Part shown: positions 34,652 to 45,211 of the stretch, one piece after another | How the letters are laid out: every line of letters starts with the position of its first letter | Numbering within the stretch: position 1 is the first letter of the stretch | Origin: Silicimonas sp. | GTDB taxonomy: Bacteria; Pseudomonadota; Alphaproteobacteria; Rhodobacterales; Rhodobacteraceae | Direction of reading: 5' to 3' | Assembly: GCA_013002465.1 (NCBI GenBank) | Contig: JABDJO010000129.1 | Location: 1 to 63,287, forward strand | DNA length: 63,287 nucleotides | Translations under genes and position numbers: made by a program | Notes under the pieces: model-generated | The model's database searches: none | The model's input: only the letters and a program-made list of their open reading frames with translations | What the model was told of the DNA's origin: nothing

Positions 34652-36688
34652 TCAGAGCATACCGCGTGCGGCTTCGGCCACATTCTCGGCGGTGATCCCG
34701 AAGTGGGCATAAAGATCGCCAGCCGGGGCCGAGGCGCCAAAGCTGTCCATGCCGACAAAGGTCGCCTTGCCGGGTTTGCCGCGTTCATCCAGAAGCCAGC
34801 GATCCCAGCCCTGGCGCACACCGGCTTCGACGGCGACCCGGACAGTACCGGCGGGCAGGACCTTCCGGCGGTATTTCTCTTCCTGCTCGGCAAACAATTC
34901 GGCGCAGGGCATCGAGACGACGCGGGTGCCGATGCCTTCGCCTTCGAGAATGGCACGGGCCGCCAGCGCGATTTCGACCTCGGAGCCTGTGGCGATCAGG
35001 ATGGCCTGACGGCGCGTGACTTCGGCCTCGGCCAGAATATAAGCGCCAAAGGCCGAGAGGTTCTTGGTCTTGTGTTCCTTGCGCACCGTCGGCAGCCCCT
35101 GACGGGACAGGGCCAGAACGGAAGGCGTGCTTTCCGATGACAGGGCCAGTTCCCAGGCCTCGGCGGTTTCGACCACATCGGCGGGTCGGAAGACGTGGAT
35201 GTTCGGGGTCGCGCGCAGCATGGCCAGATGTTCGACGGGCTGGTGGGTCGGGCCGTCTTCGCCCAGCCCGATGCTGTCATGGGTCATGACATACGTGGTC
35301 GGCACGCCCATCAGGGCCGAAAGCCGCATGGCACCGCGGGCATAATCAGTGAAGCACAGGAAGGTGCCGCCGTAAGGCTTGATGCCGCCATGAAGCACCA
35401 TCCCGTTCATCGCCGCCGCCATGCCGTGTTCGCGGATGCCATAGTGGATATAGCGCCCCTTGCGATTGGTGGTATCGAAGATGCCAAGATCAGGGGTCAG
35501 CGTGTTGTTCGAACCGGTAAGGTCGGCCGATCCGCCCAGGGTTTCGGGCAGTACGGGGTTTACCACCTCAAGCACCATTTCCGAGGCCTTGCGGGTGGCA
35601 ACCTTGGGCTGATCTTCGGTGACCTGCTTCTTGAAGGCACGAATGGTCGAGGCCAGGCGCTTGTGCGGCTCGCCGGACATGACCCGGGTAAATTCGTTCT
35701 GACGCGAGCTTGAGAGCGTCGCGAAACGGTCTTCCCAGGCGCTGCGTTCTTCAGACCCGCGTGCGCCAGTCGCCCGCCAGGCCGAAACGATGCCAGCGGG
35801 AATGTCAAAAGGACCGTGGGTCCAGCCATAGGCGGCGCGCGTGGCGTCGATTTCATCGGCACCAAGGGGCGAGCCGTGTGCCTTGGCAGTGTCCTGCTTG
35901 GTCGGCGCGCCATAGCCGATGTGGGTAGTGCAGGCGATCATCGAGGGTTTCTTGGAAGATCGTGCCTGGATCAGCGCGCGGTCGATATCTTCGGGATCGT
36001 GACCATCGCATTCCAGCACCTGCCAGCCAGAAGCCTGGAAGCGTTTCTTTTGGTCGGTGATGTCGCACAGCGAAACCTTGCCGTCGATCGAGATGTCGTT
36101 GTCGTCCCAGAGCACAATCAGGCGCCCCAGTTTCTGCATGCCGGCAAGTCCGATCGCCTCGTGGCTGATACCCTCCATCAAGCAACCGTCGCCGGCGATG
36201 ACATAGGTGAAGTGATCGACAACTTTCTTGCCAAAGCGTGCGCGCAGGGATTCTTCGGCGATGGCAAAGCCGACCGCATTGGCCAGGCCCTGCCCGAGGG
36301 GACCGGTGGTGGTTTCGATTCCCTTGGCGTGGCCAAATTCGGGGTGGCCCGCCGTGATCGAGCCAAGCTGGCGAAAGTTCTTCAACTGTTCCAGCGTCAT
36401 GTCTTCGTACCCGGTAAGGTGCAACAGCGCATAAAGCAGCATCGAACCGTGGCCCGCCGACAGGATGAAGCGGTCGCGGTCGGCCCAGTCGGGGGCGGAG
36501 GCATCGAATTTCAGGTGCTTTTCGAACAGGACCGTTGCCACGTCAGCCATGCCCATGGGCATGCCGGGGTGGCCGGAGTTCGCCGCTTGCACGGCGTCGA
36601 TCGCAAGTGTGCGAAGGGCGTTGGCACGGGCGAAGTGATCCGGGTGAAGCTCTTTCAGCGTTGCGATTTCCAAGGTCGTGTCCCCCAT
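34652..36688 (-). CDS. tkt: Transketolase
   Basis: 678 residues. TPP-dependent transfer of two-carbon units in the pentose phosphate (or Calvin) pathway. N-terminal [25 protein letters not shown], the TPP motif [13 protein letters not shown]...DDNDISIDG, the pyrimidine domain [14 protein letters not shown] and [17 protein letters not shown]. No Calvin-cycle genes are nearby, so this is probably the housekeeping enzyme. Divergent from the coiled coil-zapA pair. Confidence 0.97.
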   Translation of the reverse strand: MGDTTLEIATLKELHPDHFARANALRTLAIDAVQAANSGHPGMPMGMADVATVLFEKHLKFDASAPDWADRDRFILSAGHGSMLLYALLHLTGYEDMTLEQLKNFRQLGSITAGHPEFGHAKGIETTTGPLGQGLANAVGFAIAEESLRARFGKKVVDHFTYVIAGDGCLMEGISHEAIGLAGMQKLGRLIVLWDDNDISIDGKVSLCDITDQKKRFQASGWQVLECDGHDPEDIDRALIQARSSKKPSMIACTTHIGYGAPTKQDTAKAHGSPLGADEIDATRAAYGWTHGPFDIPAGIVSAWRATGARGSEERSAWEDRFATLSSSRQNEFTRVMSGEPHKRLASTIRAFKKQVTEDQPKVATRKASEMVLEVVNPVLPETLGGSADLTGSNNTLTPDLGIFDTTNRKGRYIHYGIREHGMAAAMNGMVLHGGIKPYGGTFLCFTDYARGAMRLSALMGVPTTYVMTHDSIGLGEDGPTHQPVEHLAMLRATPNIHVFRPADVVETAEAWELALSSESTPSVLALSRQGLPTVRKEHKTKNLSAFGAYILAEAEVTRRQAILIATGSEVEIALAARAILEGEGIGTRVVSMPCAELFAEQEEKYRRKVLPAGTVRVAVEAGVRQGWDRWLLDERGKPGKATFVGMDSFGASAPAGDLYAHFGITAENVAEAARGML

Positions 36689-36868
36689 GCCTGGCTGATG
36701 CTTTGGGCGGTTGATAGCACCCCGATTGCCGAGCGCAAGGCAGGTCGCGAAGATCGCACCTCGAAAGGGGGTGAAACGCCTGCGGCTTCAGGTATGTTGA
36801 GGACCAAGAACGGGGGCCAGAAGGCGATTCGTCGCTTTGGGGCGCCGCTCAGGAAGTCAGGGACCGAG

Positions 36869-37330
36869 ATGAGCGATATAGCAGAATACGAACGACGGAT
36901 TACAGCGGCGCTGGACCGGGCAGCGCAGGCGATGGACCAATTGGGCGCGGGGGGCGACGGCGACACCTCGGCCCTGGCGGCTGAACTGGAGGCCGAGCGC
37001 GTGGCCAACCAGCAGTTGGAAGAGCGGGTTCGCGCGATCAAGGAAAAGCAGGAAACGACCGTGGCCGGGCTTGAGGCCGATGTGGCCCGGTTGCGCGAGG
37101 CCTTGGAAGCACGCGACAAAGAGGTTCAGCAGATGCGCGCCGTGAATGCCGAATTGCGCGCCTCGAACGGGGCTTTGCGCGAGGCCAATGCCCAGGGGAT
37201 CGGCGAACCCGATCTGGTGAACGCTTCGATGATCACCGAGTTGGAAAGCCTTCGCACCCAGCGCGCCGCCGAGCGGGCCGAGATCGAAGACATCCTTGCC
37301 ACCCTTGATCCTATCCTGAAGGAGGCCTGA
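36869..37330 (+). CDS. Coiled-coil protein encoded with zapA
   Basis: 153 residues, almost entirely coiled coil with heptads from about 45 to 110 (ELEAERVANQQLEERVRAIK, VARLREALEARDKEVQQ). No signal peptide or membrane segment. Start MSDIAEYERR at 36869 after AGGGA. Its stop is one base before the zapA start. I know this only as a conserved Rhodobacterales hypothetical. Its size, coiled coil and coupling to zapA suggest a division-ring partner analogous to ZapB (inference). Confidence 0.8.
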   Translation: MSDIAEYERRITAALDRAAQAMDQLGAGGDGDTSALAAELEAERVANQQLEERVRAIKEKQETTVAGLEADVARLREALEARDKEVQQMRAVNAELRASNGALREANAQGIGEPDLVNASMITELESLRTQRAAERAEIEDILATLDPILKEA

Positions 37331-37331
37331 G

Positions 37332-37733
37332 ATGCCCGAAGTACCTATTCAGATCGGTGGCCGGACATTCAACGTGGCGTGCCAGGAAGGCGAAGAGCAT
37401 TTCCTGCACTCGGCAGCGGCCTTGTTGGACAACGAGGCCAAGTCGTTGATGGATCAGATTGGCCGGTTACCCGAATCGCGGATGCTGTTGATGGCGGGGC
37501 TGATGCTGGCCGACAAACATGCCGGTGGCGAAGACCAGTTGAAATCGCTGGAAGACAAGGTTGCCCAGCAAGAGGCCTGGATCGAAGAGCTTCAGAGCCG
37601 CCCCAAGCCCGAGCCTGAACGCAGGGAAGTCGCCGTCATTCCCAATGAGGTGTCGGAATCCATGGCCGAACTGGCCGCCCGCGCCGAAGCCCTTGCCGAG
37701 GCCGCGGAAGAAAAGCTGCGCGCCGTCGGATAG
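37332..37733 (+). CDS. zapA: Cell division protein ZapA
   Basis: 133 residues. Cross-links FtsZ protofilaments at the Z-ring. N-terminal VPIQIGGRTFNVACQEGEEHFL and the central RMLLMAGLMLADKHA helix are family hallmarks, followed by a coiled coil. The C-terminus is longer than in E. coli ZapA. Directly follows the coiled-coil gene. Confidence 0.93.
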   Translation: MPEVPIQIGGRTFNVACQEGEEHFLHSAAALLDNEAKSLMDQIGRLPESRMLLMAGLMLADKHAGGEDQLKSLEDKVAQQEAWIEELQSRPKPEPERREVAVIPNEVSESMAELAARAEALAEAAEEKLRAVG

Positions 37734-37745
37734 GGCATCATTGCC

Positions 37746-38579
37746 ATGGCCCTTTTGGCCAGCCCAAGTACGAAGATGCGCCGCCGTCTGGATCATTTGT
37801 TGCTGATCTCGGCATCCGTCCTGATGGGCGGTCCCTTGTTGATGATCGTTATCTTTTCAGGTCTGGCAGGCGGATTGAGCAGCCGACCGGGGTCTCTCCC
37901 CGACTGGGACGGGTTTCTGGCGAACTGGAACCGGTTGAACGAGTTGACCGGAAATCCATCGGCGCCCGCGGTTCAGGACATGGTGGTAAGCTCGCTCCTG
38001 GTTGCAGGCGGGGTTGCGGTTTTGACAACCGCCGTGGCGTTTCTGGCCTCTTATGCCATGGTTTTCTTGGAACGGCGGGGCACGCGGATCTGGTTCTGGG
38101 TGACGCTGTTAACGCTGTACTTTCCAATCGAAGCGCGGATGTTGCCGACCTTTGAAATCACCGCCGGTCTTGGGTTGACCGACACGCTGACCGGCCTGGT
38201 GTTGCCGATTCTGCCCCTGGCGCTTGCAACACTGGTGCTGCGCCAGCACATGAAGGCTTTCCCGCCCGAATACCTTGAGGCCGCGCGGTTGGATGCAGCG
38301 GGGCCTTTGCGGTTTCTGTGGGATTTCGTTCTGCCCCTGTCGCTGGTCCCGATCGCGGCGGTTCTGGTCATCACGTTCGTGATCGGGTGGAATCAGTACC
38401 TATGGCCGCTGATAGTGTCGGTTGAAAACACGCATTTCACGCTGATGCGGGGCTTGAATTTCCTGGGGTCAGGATCGGGACCCAGCATGGTGCTGGCGCT
38501 GATTTCGATCCTGCCGCCACTGTTATTGGTGCTGGCTTTCCTGCGCCTTTTGCCACGGGTCACGGCCATGCGGGTCTGA
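37746..38579 (+). CDS. Orphan carbohydrate ABC transporter permease (MalG/UgpE type)
   Basis: 277 residues, six transmembrane helices. The EAA loop EYLEAARLDAAGPLRFLWDFVLPLS and IGWNQYLWPLIV are typical of UgpE/MalG inner-membrane permeases for glycerol-3-phosphate or sugars. No partner permease, solute-binding protein or ATPase is encoded nearby; the gene sits 12 nt after zapA. It may be a remnant of a ugp operon, cooperate with components encoded elsewhere, or have moved. Confidence 0.85.
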   Translation: MALLASPSTKMRRRLDHLLLISASVLMGGPLLMIVIFSGLAGGLSSRPGSLPDWDGFLANWNRLNELTGNPSAPAVQDMVVSSLLVAGGVAVLTTAVAFLASYAMVFLERRGTRIWFWVTLLTLYFPIEARMLPTFEITAGLGLTDTLTGLVLPILPLALATLVLRQHMKAFPPEYLEAARLDAAGPLRFLWDFVLPLSLVPIAAVLVITFVIGWNQYLWPLIVSVENTHFTLMRGLNFLGSGSGPSMVLALISILPPLLLVLAFLRLLPRVTAMRV

Positions 38580-38624
38580 CGCCCGGCGTGGAGGCGATTT
38601 TTCGCAGAAAAATGGGTGCGCCGC

Positions 38625-38984
38625 TCAGGTGTTGTGTTCGCGGATCTTGTCGGCGGCGTCCTTGTCGTAGGTGACGCCTTTGTTGTCGAACAACTGATCC
38701 AACTCACCCGAAAGCGTCATTTCGGTGATGATGTCGCACCCCCCGACAAACTCGCCCTTCACGTAAAGCTGCGGGATGGTCGGCCAGTCCGAATAATCCT
38801 TGATCCCCTGGCGCAGGGCATCGTCGGCCAAAACGTTCACGTCGGCGAAATCGACACCCATGAAATCCAGCACGCCCGCGACGCGGCTTGAAAACCCGCA
38901 TTGGGGCATGGATTTCGTGCCTTTCATGAACAAGACGACGTCATTGTCGGTGACGGTGGTTTGGATTTGATCTTGAGCGGTCAT
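38625..38984 (-). CDS. grxD: Monothiol glutaredoxin (CGFS type, Grx4)
   Basis: 119 residues. Thioredoxin fold with the active site CGFS (MPQCGFSSRV), the cis-Pro TIPQLYV and glutathione-binding GGCDI. CGFS glutaredoxins bind [2Fe-2S] clusters with BolA proteins and pass them on to targets. A bolA gene lies just upstream on the same strand, the usual pairing. Confidence 0.96.
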   Translation of the reverse strand: MTAQDQIQTTVTDNDVVLFMKGTKSMPQCGFSSRVAGVLDFMGVDFADVNVLADDALRQGIKDYSDWPTIPQLYVKGEFVGGCDIITEMTLSGELDQLFDNKGVTYDKDAADKIREHNT

Positions 38985-39049
38985 CGGGCGCTCCCATAAA
39001 GGTGTGTTTCGCGGAACAGATAATGTGCCTTTACGCCAAGCGCCAGTGC

Positions 39050-39197
39050 TCAGCCGAATGTAATCTCGAACTCGGCGGTTTCGACGATGCTGAAAATTCG
39101 GTCACAGCCCATGTGGCAAAGGCGTTGCGGGCGCGCAGCACCACAAGCATGGCGCCGACCGCAACAGCGATCAAAACGGCAAAAATGATCGCGATGG
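39050..39197 (-). pseudogene. Possible frameshifted remnant of a small membrane-protein gene
   Basis: Between bolA and grxD the minus strand encodes a hydrophobic helix (AIIFAVLIAVAVGAMLVVL) in one frame. A plausible C-terminal end (IFSIVETAEFEITFG, stop) follows in the next frame. No ATG/GTG/TTG start precedes the helix in frame. Joined by one frameshift near 39130 they would form a single-TM peptide of about 50 residues. Low confidence. Confidence 0.3.
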
Positions 39198-39200
39198 CGC

Positions 39201-39437
39201 CTACTCCGGCGCCTGCGTGGTCAGCGCGAGGGCGTGCAATTCGCCCGAAGGGCCATCCATCTTGCCTTTTAGCGCGGCATAAACAGCCCGTTGCTGCTGC
39301 ACCCGGTTCATGCCCCGAAAGCTTTCGTCGATCACCAGGGCCGACATATGCACCCCGTCATCGCCGCCAACCTGGATTGTGGCGTCGGGAAAGGTTTCGC
39401 GCAGCAGTTCTTCGATTTCGTGGGCCTGCATCGGCAT
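39201..39437 (-). CDS. BolA-family protein
   Basis: 78 residues. BolA fold with the conserved His region GVHMSALVIDESFRGMNRVQQQRAVYAAL and the HALALTT end. Partner of CGFS glutaredoxin in iron-sulfur and iron-status signalling. The ATG at 39437 is chosen; another at 39431 is equally possible. Same strand as grxD. Confidence 0.93.
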   Translation of the reverse strand: MPMQAHEIEELLRETFPDATIQVGGDDGVHMSALVIDESFRGMNRVQQQRAVYAALKGKMDGPSGELHALALTTQAPE

Positions 39438-39521
39438 GGGTGTCAGTCCTCTTGGTCGTTCCATAGGGAATCTAGGGCGGGTGCGGCGGGCCTGCAAGGC
39501 TGTCGCCGGCAAGGGGCGGTC

Positions 39522-40358
39522 CTAAAGTTCGGTACGCAAGCGCCAAAGTTCGGGGAACAGTTCGACCTCTAGCATCCGTTTCAGATAAGACACGCCGCCG
39601 GTGCCGCCGGTGCCGCGTTTGAACCCGATGACCCGTTCGACGGTGGTGACGTGGTTGAATCGCCAGCGCCGGAAATAATCTTCGAAATCGACAAGCTTCT
39701 CGGCAAGTTCATAAAGTGCCCAGTGGGTTTCGGGGGCCTCGTAGACCTGTTTCCAGGCGGCCTGCACCGAGGCGTCTGCCTGATGCGGTTCGCGCAGATT
39801 GCGGGTCAGGACAGCATCGGAAATCTGGAATCCTGCGCGTGACAACGCCCGGATCGCTTCGTCGTACAGGCTGGGACGGACAAGTTCCTGTTCGATGATC
39901 TGAAGAAGATCGGCGCGATGTTCGTGAGGTTTGATCATGGCCGGATTGCGGTTGCCGACGGCGAACTCGATCAGGCGGTATTGCCAGGACTGGAATCCCG
40001 AGGACTGGCCCAGATCGTCGCGAAAGGCGGTGTATTCACTGGGAGTCATCGTGCGCAAGACGTCCCAGGCGCTGTTGAGTTGTTCGAATATTTTCGCCAC
40101 ACGTGCGAGCATCTTGAACGCCGGTTGAAACCGGTCTTCGCGCATCGCTTCCCGCGTCGCGGCAAGTTCGTGCAGGGCCAGCCGCATCCAGAGTTCCGAG
40201 GTCTGGTGCTGGATGATAAACAACATTTCGTCGTGGGTATCGCCAAGGGGTTTCTGGGCCTGCAGAAGGACGTCCAGGTTCAGGTAGTCGGAATAACTCA
40301 TGCGCCCGTCAAAGCTCATCTGGGCGCCGTCCTTGGCGGGGTCTTCGCGCCCGCTCAT
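39522..40358 (-). CDS. kynA: Tryptophan 2,3-dioxygenase
   Basis: 278 residues, heme enzyme opening the indole ring of L-tryptophan to N-formylkynurenine. Signatures: [38 protein letters not shown] (substrate pocket) and [21 protein letters not shown] with the proximal heme His. The ATG at 40358 overlaps the kynU stop (ATGA). A kynurenine formamidase gene is not in the window. Confidence 0.97.
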   Translation of the reverse strand: MSGREDPAKDGAQMSFDGRMSYSDYLNLDVLLQAQKPLGDTHDEMLFIIQHQTSELWMRLALHELAATREAMREDRFQPAFKMLARVAKIFEQLNSAWDVLRTMTPSEYTAFRDDLGQSSGFQSWQYRLIEFAVGNRNPAMIKPHEHRADLLQIIEQELVRPSLYDEAIRALSRAGFQISDAVLTRNLREPHQADASVQAAWKQVYEAPETHWALYELAEKLVDFEDYFRRWRFNHVTTVERVIGFKRGTGGTGGVSYLKRMLEVELFPELWRLRTEL

Positions 40359-41530
40359 GTGACCGCTGCCCGCACGCGATAGGTCGGGTTGTCCCAAAGG
40401 CTTTCGGTCATGATCTGTTCCAGGATTTCGGCGGCCTTCACGATGTCGGCCTCGTCGAGGTAAAGCGGGGTGAACCCGAACCGGATGGCGTCGGGGGCGC
40501 GGAAATCGCCGATCACGCCCCGGGCGATCAGGGCCTGCATGATGGCATAGCCTTCGGGGTGGGTGAACGAGACCTGGCTACCGCGCTCATCGGGGTTGCG
40601 GGGGCTGGCAAGTGTCAGGTTGGGGCAGCGGGTTTCGACCTCGCTGATAAAACGTTCTGAAAGAGTGATCGAGCGGGCGCGGACATCGTGGATCGAGACG
40701 TCGTCCCAGATATCCAATGCGGCCTCAAGCGTTGCCATCTGCAGCACTGGCGGTGTGCCGACGCGCATGCGCCCGATCGCTTCGGCCGGGCGATAGTCAA
40801 GGTCGAAGGCAAAGGGGGCCTGATGGCCAAGCCAGCCTGCAAGTGCCGGATCGACGCTGTCAGCCAAATCGGGGCGCACATAGATGAAGGCGGGCGCGCC
40901 GGGGCCTCCGTTCAGGTATTTATACGTGCAGCCGACCGCGAGTTCCGCGTTACAGGCGGCAAGGTCAACAGGCAGGGCGCCGGCGGAATGGGCAAGATCC
41001 CACATCGCCACGGCGCCGTTTTCGTGGGCCAGGCGCGTGAGCGCGGCCATGTCATGTTTGCGCCCGGTGCGGTAATCGACTTCGGTCAGCATCATCACGG
41101 CGATGCTGTCGTCCAGGTGATCGGCCACGTCCTCAGGATCGACGACCTTTAGGGAAAGGTCGCGCCCCATGGTGCGAAGCAGCCCTTCGGCCATATAGAG
41201 ATCGGTTGGGAAGTTGCCATTGTCAGACAGGACAACCTGGCGACCGGGGCGCATGTTGAGGCCCGCCGCAAGTGCCTGAAAGACCTTGATCGACAGTGTA
41301 TCGCCGACAATCACGCTGTTGTCCGCCGCCCCGATCAGGCGGGCGATGCGGTTGCCAAGACGCTGAGGTTGCGCCATCCAGCCCGCCTTGTTCCAGCCGG
41401 TGATCAGAAGGTCCGCCCATTCGTCGCGAGCCTGATCCAGCCGGGCGGCGGCGGCTATTGGCAACGGGCCAAGAGAGTTGCCGTCAAGGTAGATGACGCC
41501 GTCGGGCAGGTGAAACAGGTGTTTTTTCAT
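40355..41530 (-). CDS. kynU: Kynureninase
   Basis: 391 residues, PLP enzyme cleaving kynurenine to anthranilate and alanine. The PLP Lys is in [16 protein letters not shown], and [15 protein letters not shown] supplies the Asp that binds the pyridine nitrogen. ATG at 41530 is used; a GTG two codons upstream is possible, and neither has a clear ribosome site. Upstream partner of kynA. Confidence 0.95.
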   Translation of the reverse strand: MKKHLFHLPDGVIYLDGNSLGPLPIAAAARLDQARDEWADLLITGWNKAGWMAQPQRLGNRIARLIGAADNSVIVGDTLSIKVFQALAAGLNMRPGRQVVLSDNGNFPTDLYMAEGLLRTMGRDLSLKVVDPEDVADHLDDSIAVMMLTEVDYRTGRKHDMAALTRLAHENGAVAMWDLAHSAGALPVDLAACNAELAVGCTYKYLNGGPGAPAFIYVRPDLADSVDPALAGWLGHQAPFAFDLDYRPAEAIGRMRVGTPPVLQMATLEAALDIWDDVSIHDVRARSITLSERFISEVETRCPNLTLASPRNPDERGSQVSFTHPEGYAIMQALIARGVIGDFRAPDAIRFGFTPLYLDEADIVKAAEILEQIMTESLWDNPTYRVRAAVT

Positions 41531-41554
41531 TGGCACAATATGGCACGGGGGCCC

Positions 41555-42181
41555 CTAGGGCGCGAGCGCTTCCTGGGTGGCATCGAAGAATCGGGCGACT
41601 TGCAGACCGTCGACCAGGGCGTGGTGGACCTGAAGCGTCATGGCCATGTCAAAGCCATCCCCCTTGGGCACGATCTTGCCCCATGAGACGCGGGGAATAC
41701 AGTCGTCGGGCCCCGGCAGCGCGTTGTCGAGCGCGGTGTAATCCAGCCAGGGCAGGCATGAAAGATAAGCGACGTCTTCGATGGTGCCGTCGTTGGCGTT
41801 CAGCGGCGCGCCGGCGCGGACTTCGACGATCTTGTCTTTGGCGTGGGTGTCGAAGTGATCGCGGTTGGGGTTCCAGGCCATGTAGGTATAGCGGAAATCC
41901 CCGTTATCGAGAGGAATTGTCGGCGACAAGAGAAGCCGGTCATAGCGTGTCACCCTGTCACCCTTGAACCGCATGCAAAGTTCGGGCACCGCGTGGAGGC
42001 CCTTGCCGATGGACCAGATCGCGTGGCGAAAGGGTGAAAGACCAAGGTCCTTGCGTCGTTCCATCAGGTCGGTGACGTCCATGCGCACGGTGGTGGCGTA
42101 GTGGGGGCGGTCGAAGGTGCGAAAGAAGCGGAACTGCGCGGTCCGGTCCCAGGTGTCAAGATCGACGATCTGGCCAGTCAT
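41555..42181 (-). CDS. Chloramphenicol acetyltransferase-like (CAT, type A fold) O-acetyltransferase
   Basis: 208 residues. The active site VHHALVDG matches the catalytic HHxxxDG of trimeric CAT enzymes; N-terminal [18 protein letters not shown] and [24 protein letters not shown] are CAT family blocks. The ATG at 42181 overlaps the purL stop (ATGA), so it is cotranslated with purL rather than being an imported resistance cassette. Chloramphenicol may not be the natural substrate. Confidence 0.82.
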   Translation of the reverse strand: MTGQIVDLDTWDRTAQFRFFRTFDRPHYATTVRMDVTDLMERRKDLGLSPFRHAIWSIGKGLHAVPELCMRFKGDRVTRYDRLLLSPTIPLDNGDFRYTYMAWNPNRDHFDTHAKDKIVEVRAGAPLNANDGTIEDVAYLSCLPWLDYTALDNALPGPDDCIPRVSWGKIVPKGDGFDMAMTLQVHHALVDGLQVARFFDATQEALAP

Positions 42182-44337
42182 GTCAGCGCCGCTTCGAAGG
42201 ACGACCGATAGAGTGCGGACAGGTCCGCGAGGGGGACTGAGGTGGCGCCAAGGCTGACCGCATCGCCGCCGAACCGGCCAACCTGAGCGATGGTCACACC
42301 GGCCTGGGCGGCTGCGCTCATCAGGGCTTCGGCCTGATCAAAGCTGCAGGCAACCAAATAGCGTGCCTGGTCTTCGCCAAAAAGCCGGGCGGTGTCGGTT
42401 TCGTCGAGGGCGACACCCAATCCTGCGGCGTCCGCCATTTCAAAGGCCGCAAGTGCAAGGCCCCCGTCGGAAAGATCGGTGGCGGCGCGGATCAGGGCGG
42501 AGTTCTGGCGGATGAAGTCGCCGTTTCGGCGCTCGACGGCAAGGTCGACGGCGGGCGCGTCGCCCTCTTCGCGCCCGAACGCTTCGCAAAGAAGGGCGGA
42601 TTGGCCGAGGTGGCCCGTGGTTTCGCCGATCAAAAGCGCCCAGTCGCCATCCTCGGGAAGTCCCGCGATCAGGTCTTCGGGATCGGCGATCAGTCCCACA
42701 GCACCAATCGTCGGCGTCGGCAGGATCGGCTGGCCGTCGGTTTCATTGTAAAGCGAGACGTTGCCCGACACGATCGGCGTGTCGAGCGCGGCGCAGGCTT
42801 CGCCAATGCCTTTGATCGCGCCGACCAACTGGCCCATGATCCGGGGTTTCTCGGGATTGCCGAAGTTGAGGTTGTCGGTCGTGGCCAGCGGTTTTGCCCC
42901 GCATGCCGTAATGTTACGATAGGCTTCGGCGACCGCCTGTTTGCCCCCCTCAACGGGATTTGCCCTGACATACCGGGGTGTTACGTCCGAAGTGAAGGCC
43001 AGCATCTTGTCGGTGCCATGGACCCGGACGATGCCCGCGCCAAGGCCGGGCGTTCGCAGCGTGTCGGCCATGACCTGGGCATCGTATTGCTCCCAGACCC
43101 AGTGCTTTCGCGCATAGTTGGGCGATCCGATCAGCGCCCTCAGACCTTCAATCGAATCAATGTCAGGTGCGTCGGCGAGAGCTGCTGCGGCAGGGGTTGC
43201 TTCCCATGGGCGATCGTATTCAGGGGCGGTCGATGACAGCTTGGACAGCGGCAGGTCGGCCTTCACTTCGTCGCCATGCAGGACCAAAAAGCGGTCTTCG
43301 GCCAGCGTTTCACCGACGATGGCAAAGTCGAGATCCCATTTGTCGAAGATCGCCTTGGCTTCGGCTTCCCTGGACGGATCGAGGACCATCAACATGCGTT
43401 CCTGGCTTTCCGACAGCATCATTTCGTAAGCGGTCATGGCGTCTTCGCGTTGCGGCACCAGATCGAGATTGAGCTGCACACCAAGGCCACCCTTGTCGCC
43501 CATTTCGACCGCGGAACAGGTGAGGCCGGCAGCGCCCATATCCTGGATCGAGATCACCGCACCGGTTTGCATCAACTCAAGGCAGGCTTCCAACAGGCGC
43601 TTTTCGGTGAAGGGGTCGCCGACCTGAACCGTTGGGCGTTTTTCCTCGATCGTGTCGTCGAACTCGGCCGAGGCCATGGTGGCACCGCCGACACCGTCAC
43701 GGCCCGTCTTGGCACCGAGATAGACAACCGGCATTCCAACGCCCGAGGCAGCGGAATAGAAGATCTTGTCGGCATCGGCCAACCCGGCAGCAAAGGCGTT
43801 CACAAGGCAATTGCCGTTAAAGGCCGGGTGGAAGCGGACTTCGCCACCGATGGTGGGCACACCGAAGGCATTGCCATAACCGCCGATGCCCTCGACCACG
43901 CCCGAAACCAGACGTTTGGTCTTTTTGTGCGACACCTCGCCGAACGACAGGGAGTTCATGGCGGCAATGGGGCGCGCGCCCATTGTGAAGACATCGCGCA
44001 GGATGCCACCAACGCCGGTCGCAGCCCCCTGATAGGGTTCGATGTACGAAGGGTGATTGTGGCTTTCCATCTTGAAGACTACCGCCTGGCCGTCGCCGAT
44101 ATCGACGATGCCGGCGTTTTCGCCAGGCCCGCAGATAACCTGGGGGCCGTCCGTGGGCAGGGTGCGAAGCCATTTCTTGGACGACTTGTAGGAACAATGC
44201 TCGTTCCACATGGCCGAGAAGATGCCAAGCTCGGTGAAGTTCGGATCGCGGTTCAGGATGCGCAGAACTTCGGCATATTCATCGGGCGTGAACCCGTGGG
44301 CGGCGATCAACTCGTCGGTGATCTCGGGGTCTTGCAT
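42178..44337 (-). CDS. purL: Phosphoribosylformylglycinamidine synthase subunit PurL
   Basis: 719 residues, the small (Bacillus-type) PurL that works with PurS and PurQ in the fourth step of purine synthesis. [42 protein letters not shown] and the nucleotide block [15 protein letters not shown] are visible. Start [15 protein letters not shown] at 44337 after GAGGGA. purS and purQ are not in the window. Confidence 0.97.
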   Translation of the reverse strand: MQDPEITDELIAAHGFTPDEYAEVLRILNRDPNFTELGIFSAMWNEHCSYKSSKKWLRTLPTDGPQVICGPGENAGIVDIGDGQAVVFKMESHNHPSYIEPYQGAATGVGGILRDVFTMGARPIAAMNSLSFGEVSHKKTKRLVSGVVEGIGGYGNAFGVPTIGGEVRFHPAFNGNCLVNAFAAGLADADKIFYSAASGVGMPVVYLGAKTGRDGVGGATMASAEFDDTIEEKRPTVQVGDPFTEKRLLEACLELMQTGAVISIQDMGAAGLTCSAVEMGDKGGLGVQLNLDLVPQREDAMTAYEMMLSESQERMLMVLDPSREAEAKAIFDKWDLDFAIVGETLAEDRFLVLHGDEVKADLPLSKLSSTAPEYDRPWEATPAAAALADAPDIDSIEGLRALIGSPNYARKHWVWEQYDAQVMADTLRTPGLGAGIVRVHGTDKMLAFTSDVTPRYVRANPVEGGKQAVAEAYRNITACGAKPLATTDNLNFGNPEKPRIMGQLVGAIKGIGEACAALDTPIVSGNVSLYNETDGQPILPTPTIGAVGLIADPEDLIAGLPEDGDWALLIGETTGHLGQSALLCEAFGREEGDAPAVDLAVERRNGDFIRQNSALIRAATDLSDGGLALAAFEMADAAGLGVALDETDTARLFGEDQARYLVACSFDQAEALMSAAAQAGVTIAQVGRFGGDAVSLGATSVPLADLSALYRSSFEAALT

Positions 44338-44426
44338 GGTGGTTCCCTCCGGCATGGGCGCACTCTTAAAACGGCTGGCCGCGAGGGGGAAGGGGTTTCG
44401 CCGAGACTTCGTCTCGTCGACCCGCC

Positions 44427-44491
44427 GGGGGGCGCTGCCCCCCCGCTCGCTTCGCTCGTTCCCCCCCGGAGTATTGGGAAACAGAAGAAGC
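44427..44491 (+). repeat. Dispersed repeat with GC hairpin and CCCCCGGAGTATT box, copy C
   Basis: Hairpin GGGGGGC/GCCCCCC (44427-44443), then CCCCCGGAGTATT and ACAGAAGAAGC. Same architecture as copy D (48080-48127). Intergenic, upstream of purL. Confidence 0.6.
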
Positions 44492-44527
44492 TGTCGCGGC
44501 ATCAGCCGCGGGCGCGATGGTTGACCG

Positions 44528-44956
44528 TCACGTTTCTGATTGGGCGCGGGCTTGCAGGGCGCGCAGGATCCCGATGGCGCGCTCGGCGTGTTTTGCGGGT
44601 ACGAAGATGTGGTCGTGCTGAGTTGCGGCGACGACGTTGGCCGGGATCTTTTCGCGGGCAAGTTCGGTCGTAACGGCTGCCGTCAGCCCGACGCCTGTAA
44701 TCGAGGAAAACACCATCAGCGTGATCTGCTTCATCGGTTCGTCATAGGGCAGGCCACGGCGGTCGGCTTCTTCCTTGTGCAGAATCACCGACATGCCTTC
44801 GTCTTCAGCAAAACTGCCCCGGGCGACGGTGGTGGCGGCGGTGGCATCTTCGTTGTGCAGCATCGAGCAGAAAACGAAAGTGCCGGGCTGCATAACCGGT
44901 GTCATGCCTGCGATCATCTTGCGCGTGCCCTTCACGGGGCGTGTGCCGCTTTCCAT
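44528..44956 (-). CDS. ACT-domain protein (DUF2241-like)
   Basis: 142 residues containing two ACT-like folds. [14 protein letters not shown] and [20 protein letters not shown] mark the family of small ACT proteins with unknown ligands, probably amino-acid sensors. Start ATG at 44956 is uncertain because no ribosome site precedes it; the frame is open upstream. Separated from purL by the dispersed repeat. Confidence 0.75.
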   Translation of the reverse strand: MESGTRPVKGTRKMIAGMTPVMQPGTFVFCSMLHNEDATAATTVARGSFAEDEGMSVILHKEEADRRGLPYDEPMKQITLMVFSSITGVGLTAAVTTELAREKIPANVVAATQHDHIFVPAKHAERAIGILRALQARAQSET

Positions 44957-45050
44957 CAGATTCAATGCCTTGTCAGAAACCTTTGGCGCATTAAGCAAAG
45001 GTTCTGGGCCGATTGACAAGGGTGCTTGAAGACGCGGGGGGCGGGCGCGC

Positions 45051-45081
45051 AAAATAAATGCGGCCTGCCGAAGCAGGCCGC
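45051..45081 (-). terminator. Rho-independent terminator behind polA
   Basis: 9-bp perfect stem GCGGCCTGC/GCAGGCCGC with a TTCG loop as read on the minus strand (45060-45081), followed by ATTTATTTT. It lies 131-161 nt past the polA stop. Confidence 0.7.
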
Positions 45082-45211
45082 TGCTATGTGGACTGGTTGT
45101 AAGCTACCGAAAACTCGTTACCCACCCTTCACCAATCACAAACCATTTGTGCAGCAAATGTGCAGATAATGTCAAGAGTGTATCGAGAAATTGTCCAGAA
45201 TATGTCGAAAT

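Noticed and set aside
34652-36688. Transketolase as part of a Calvin-cycle cluster
   Set aside because: No RuBisCO, phosphoribulokinase or cbbR nearby; neighbours are zapA and uspA.
41555-42181. Acquired antibiotic-resistance cassette
   Set aside because: No mobile element, integron site or composition change; the gene is coupled to purL.
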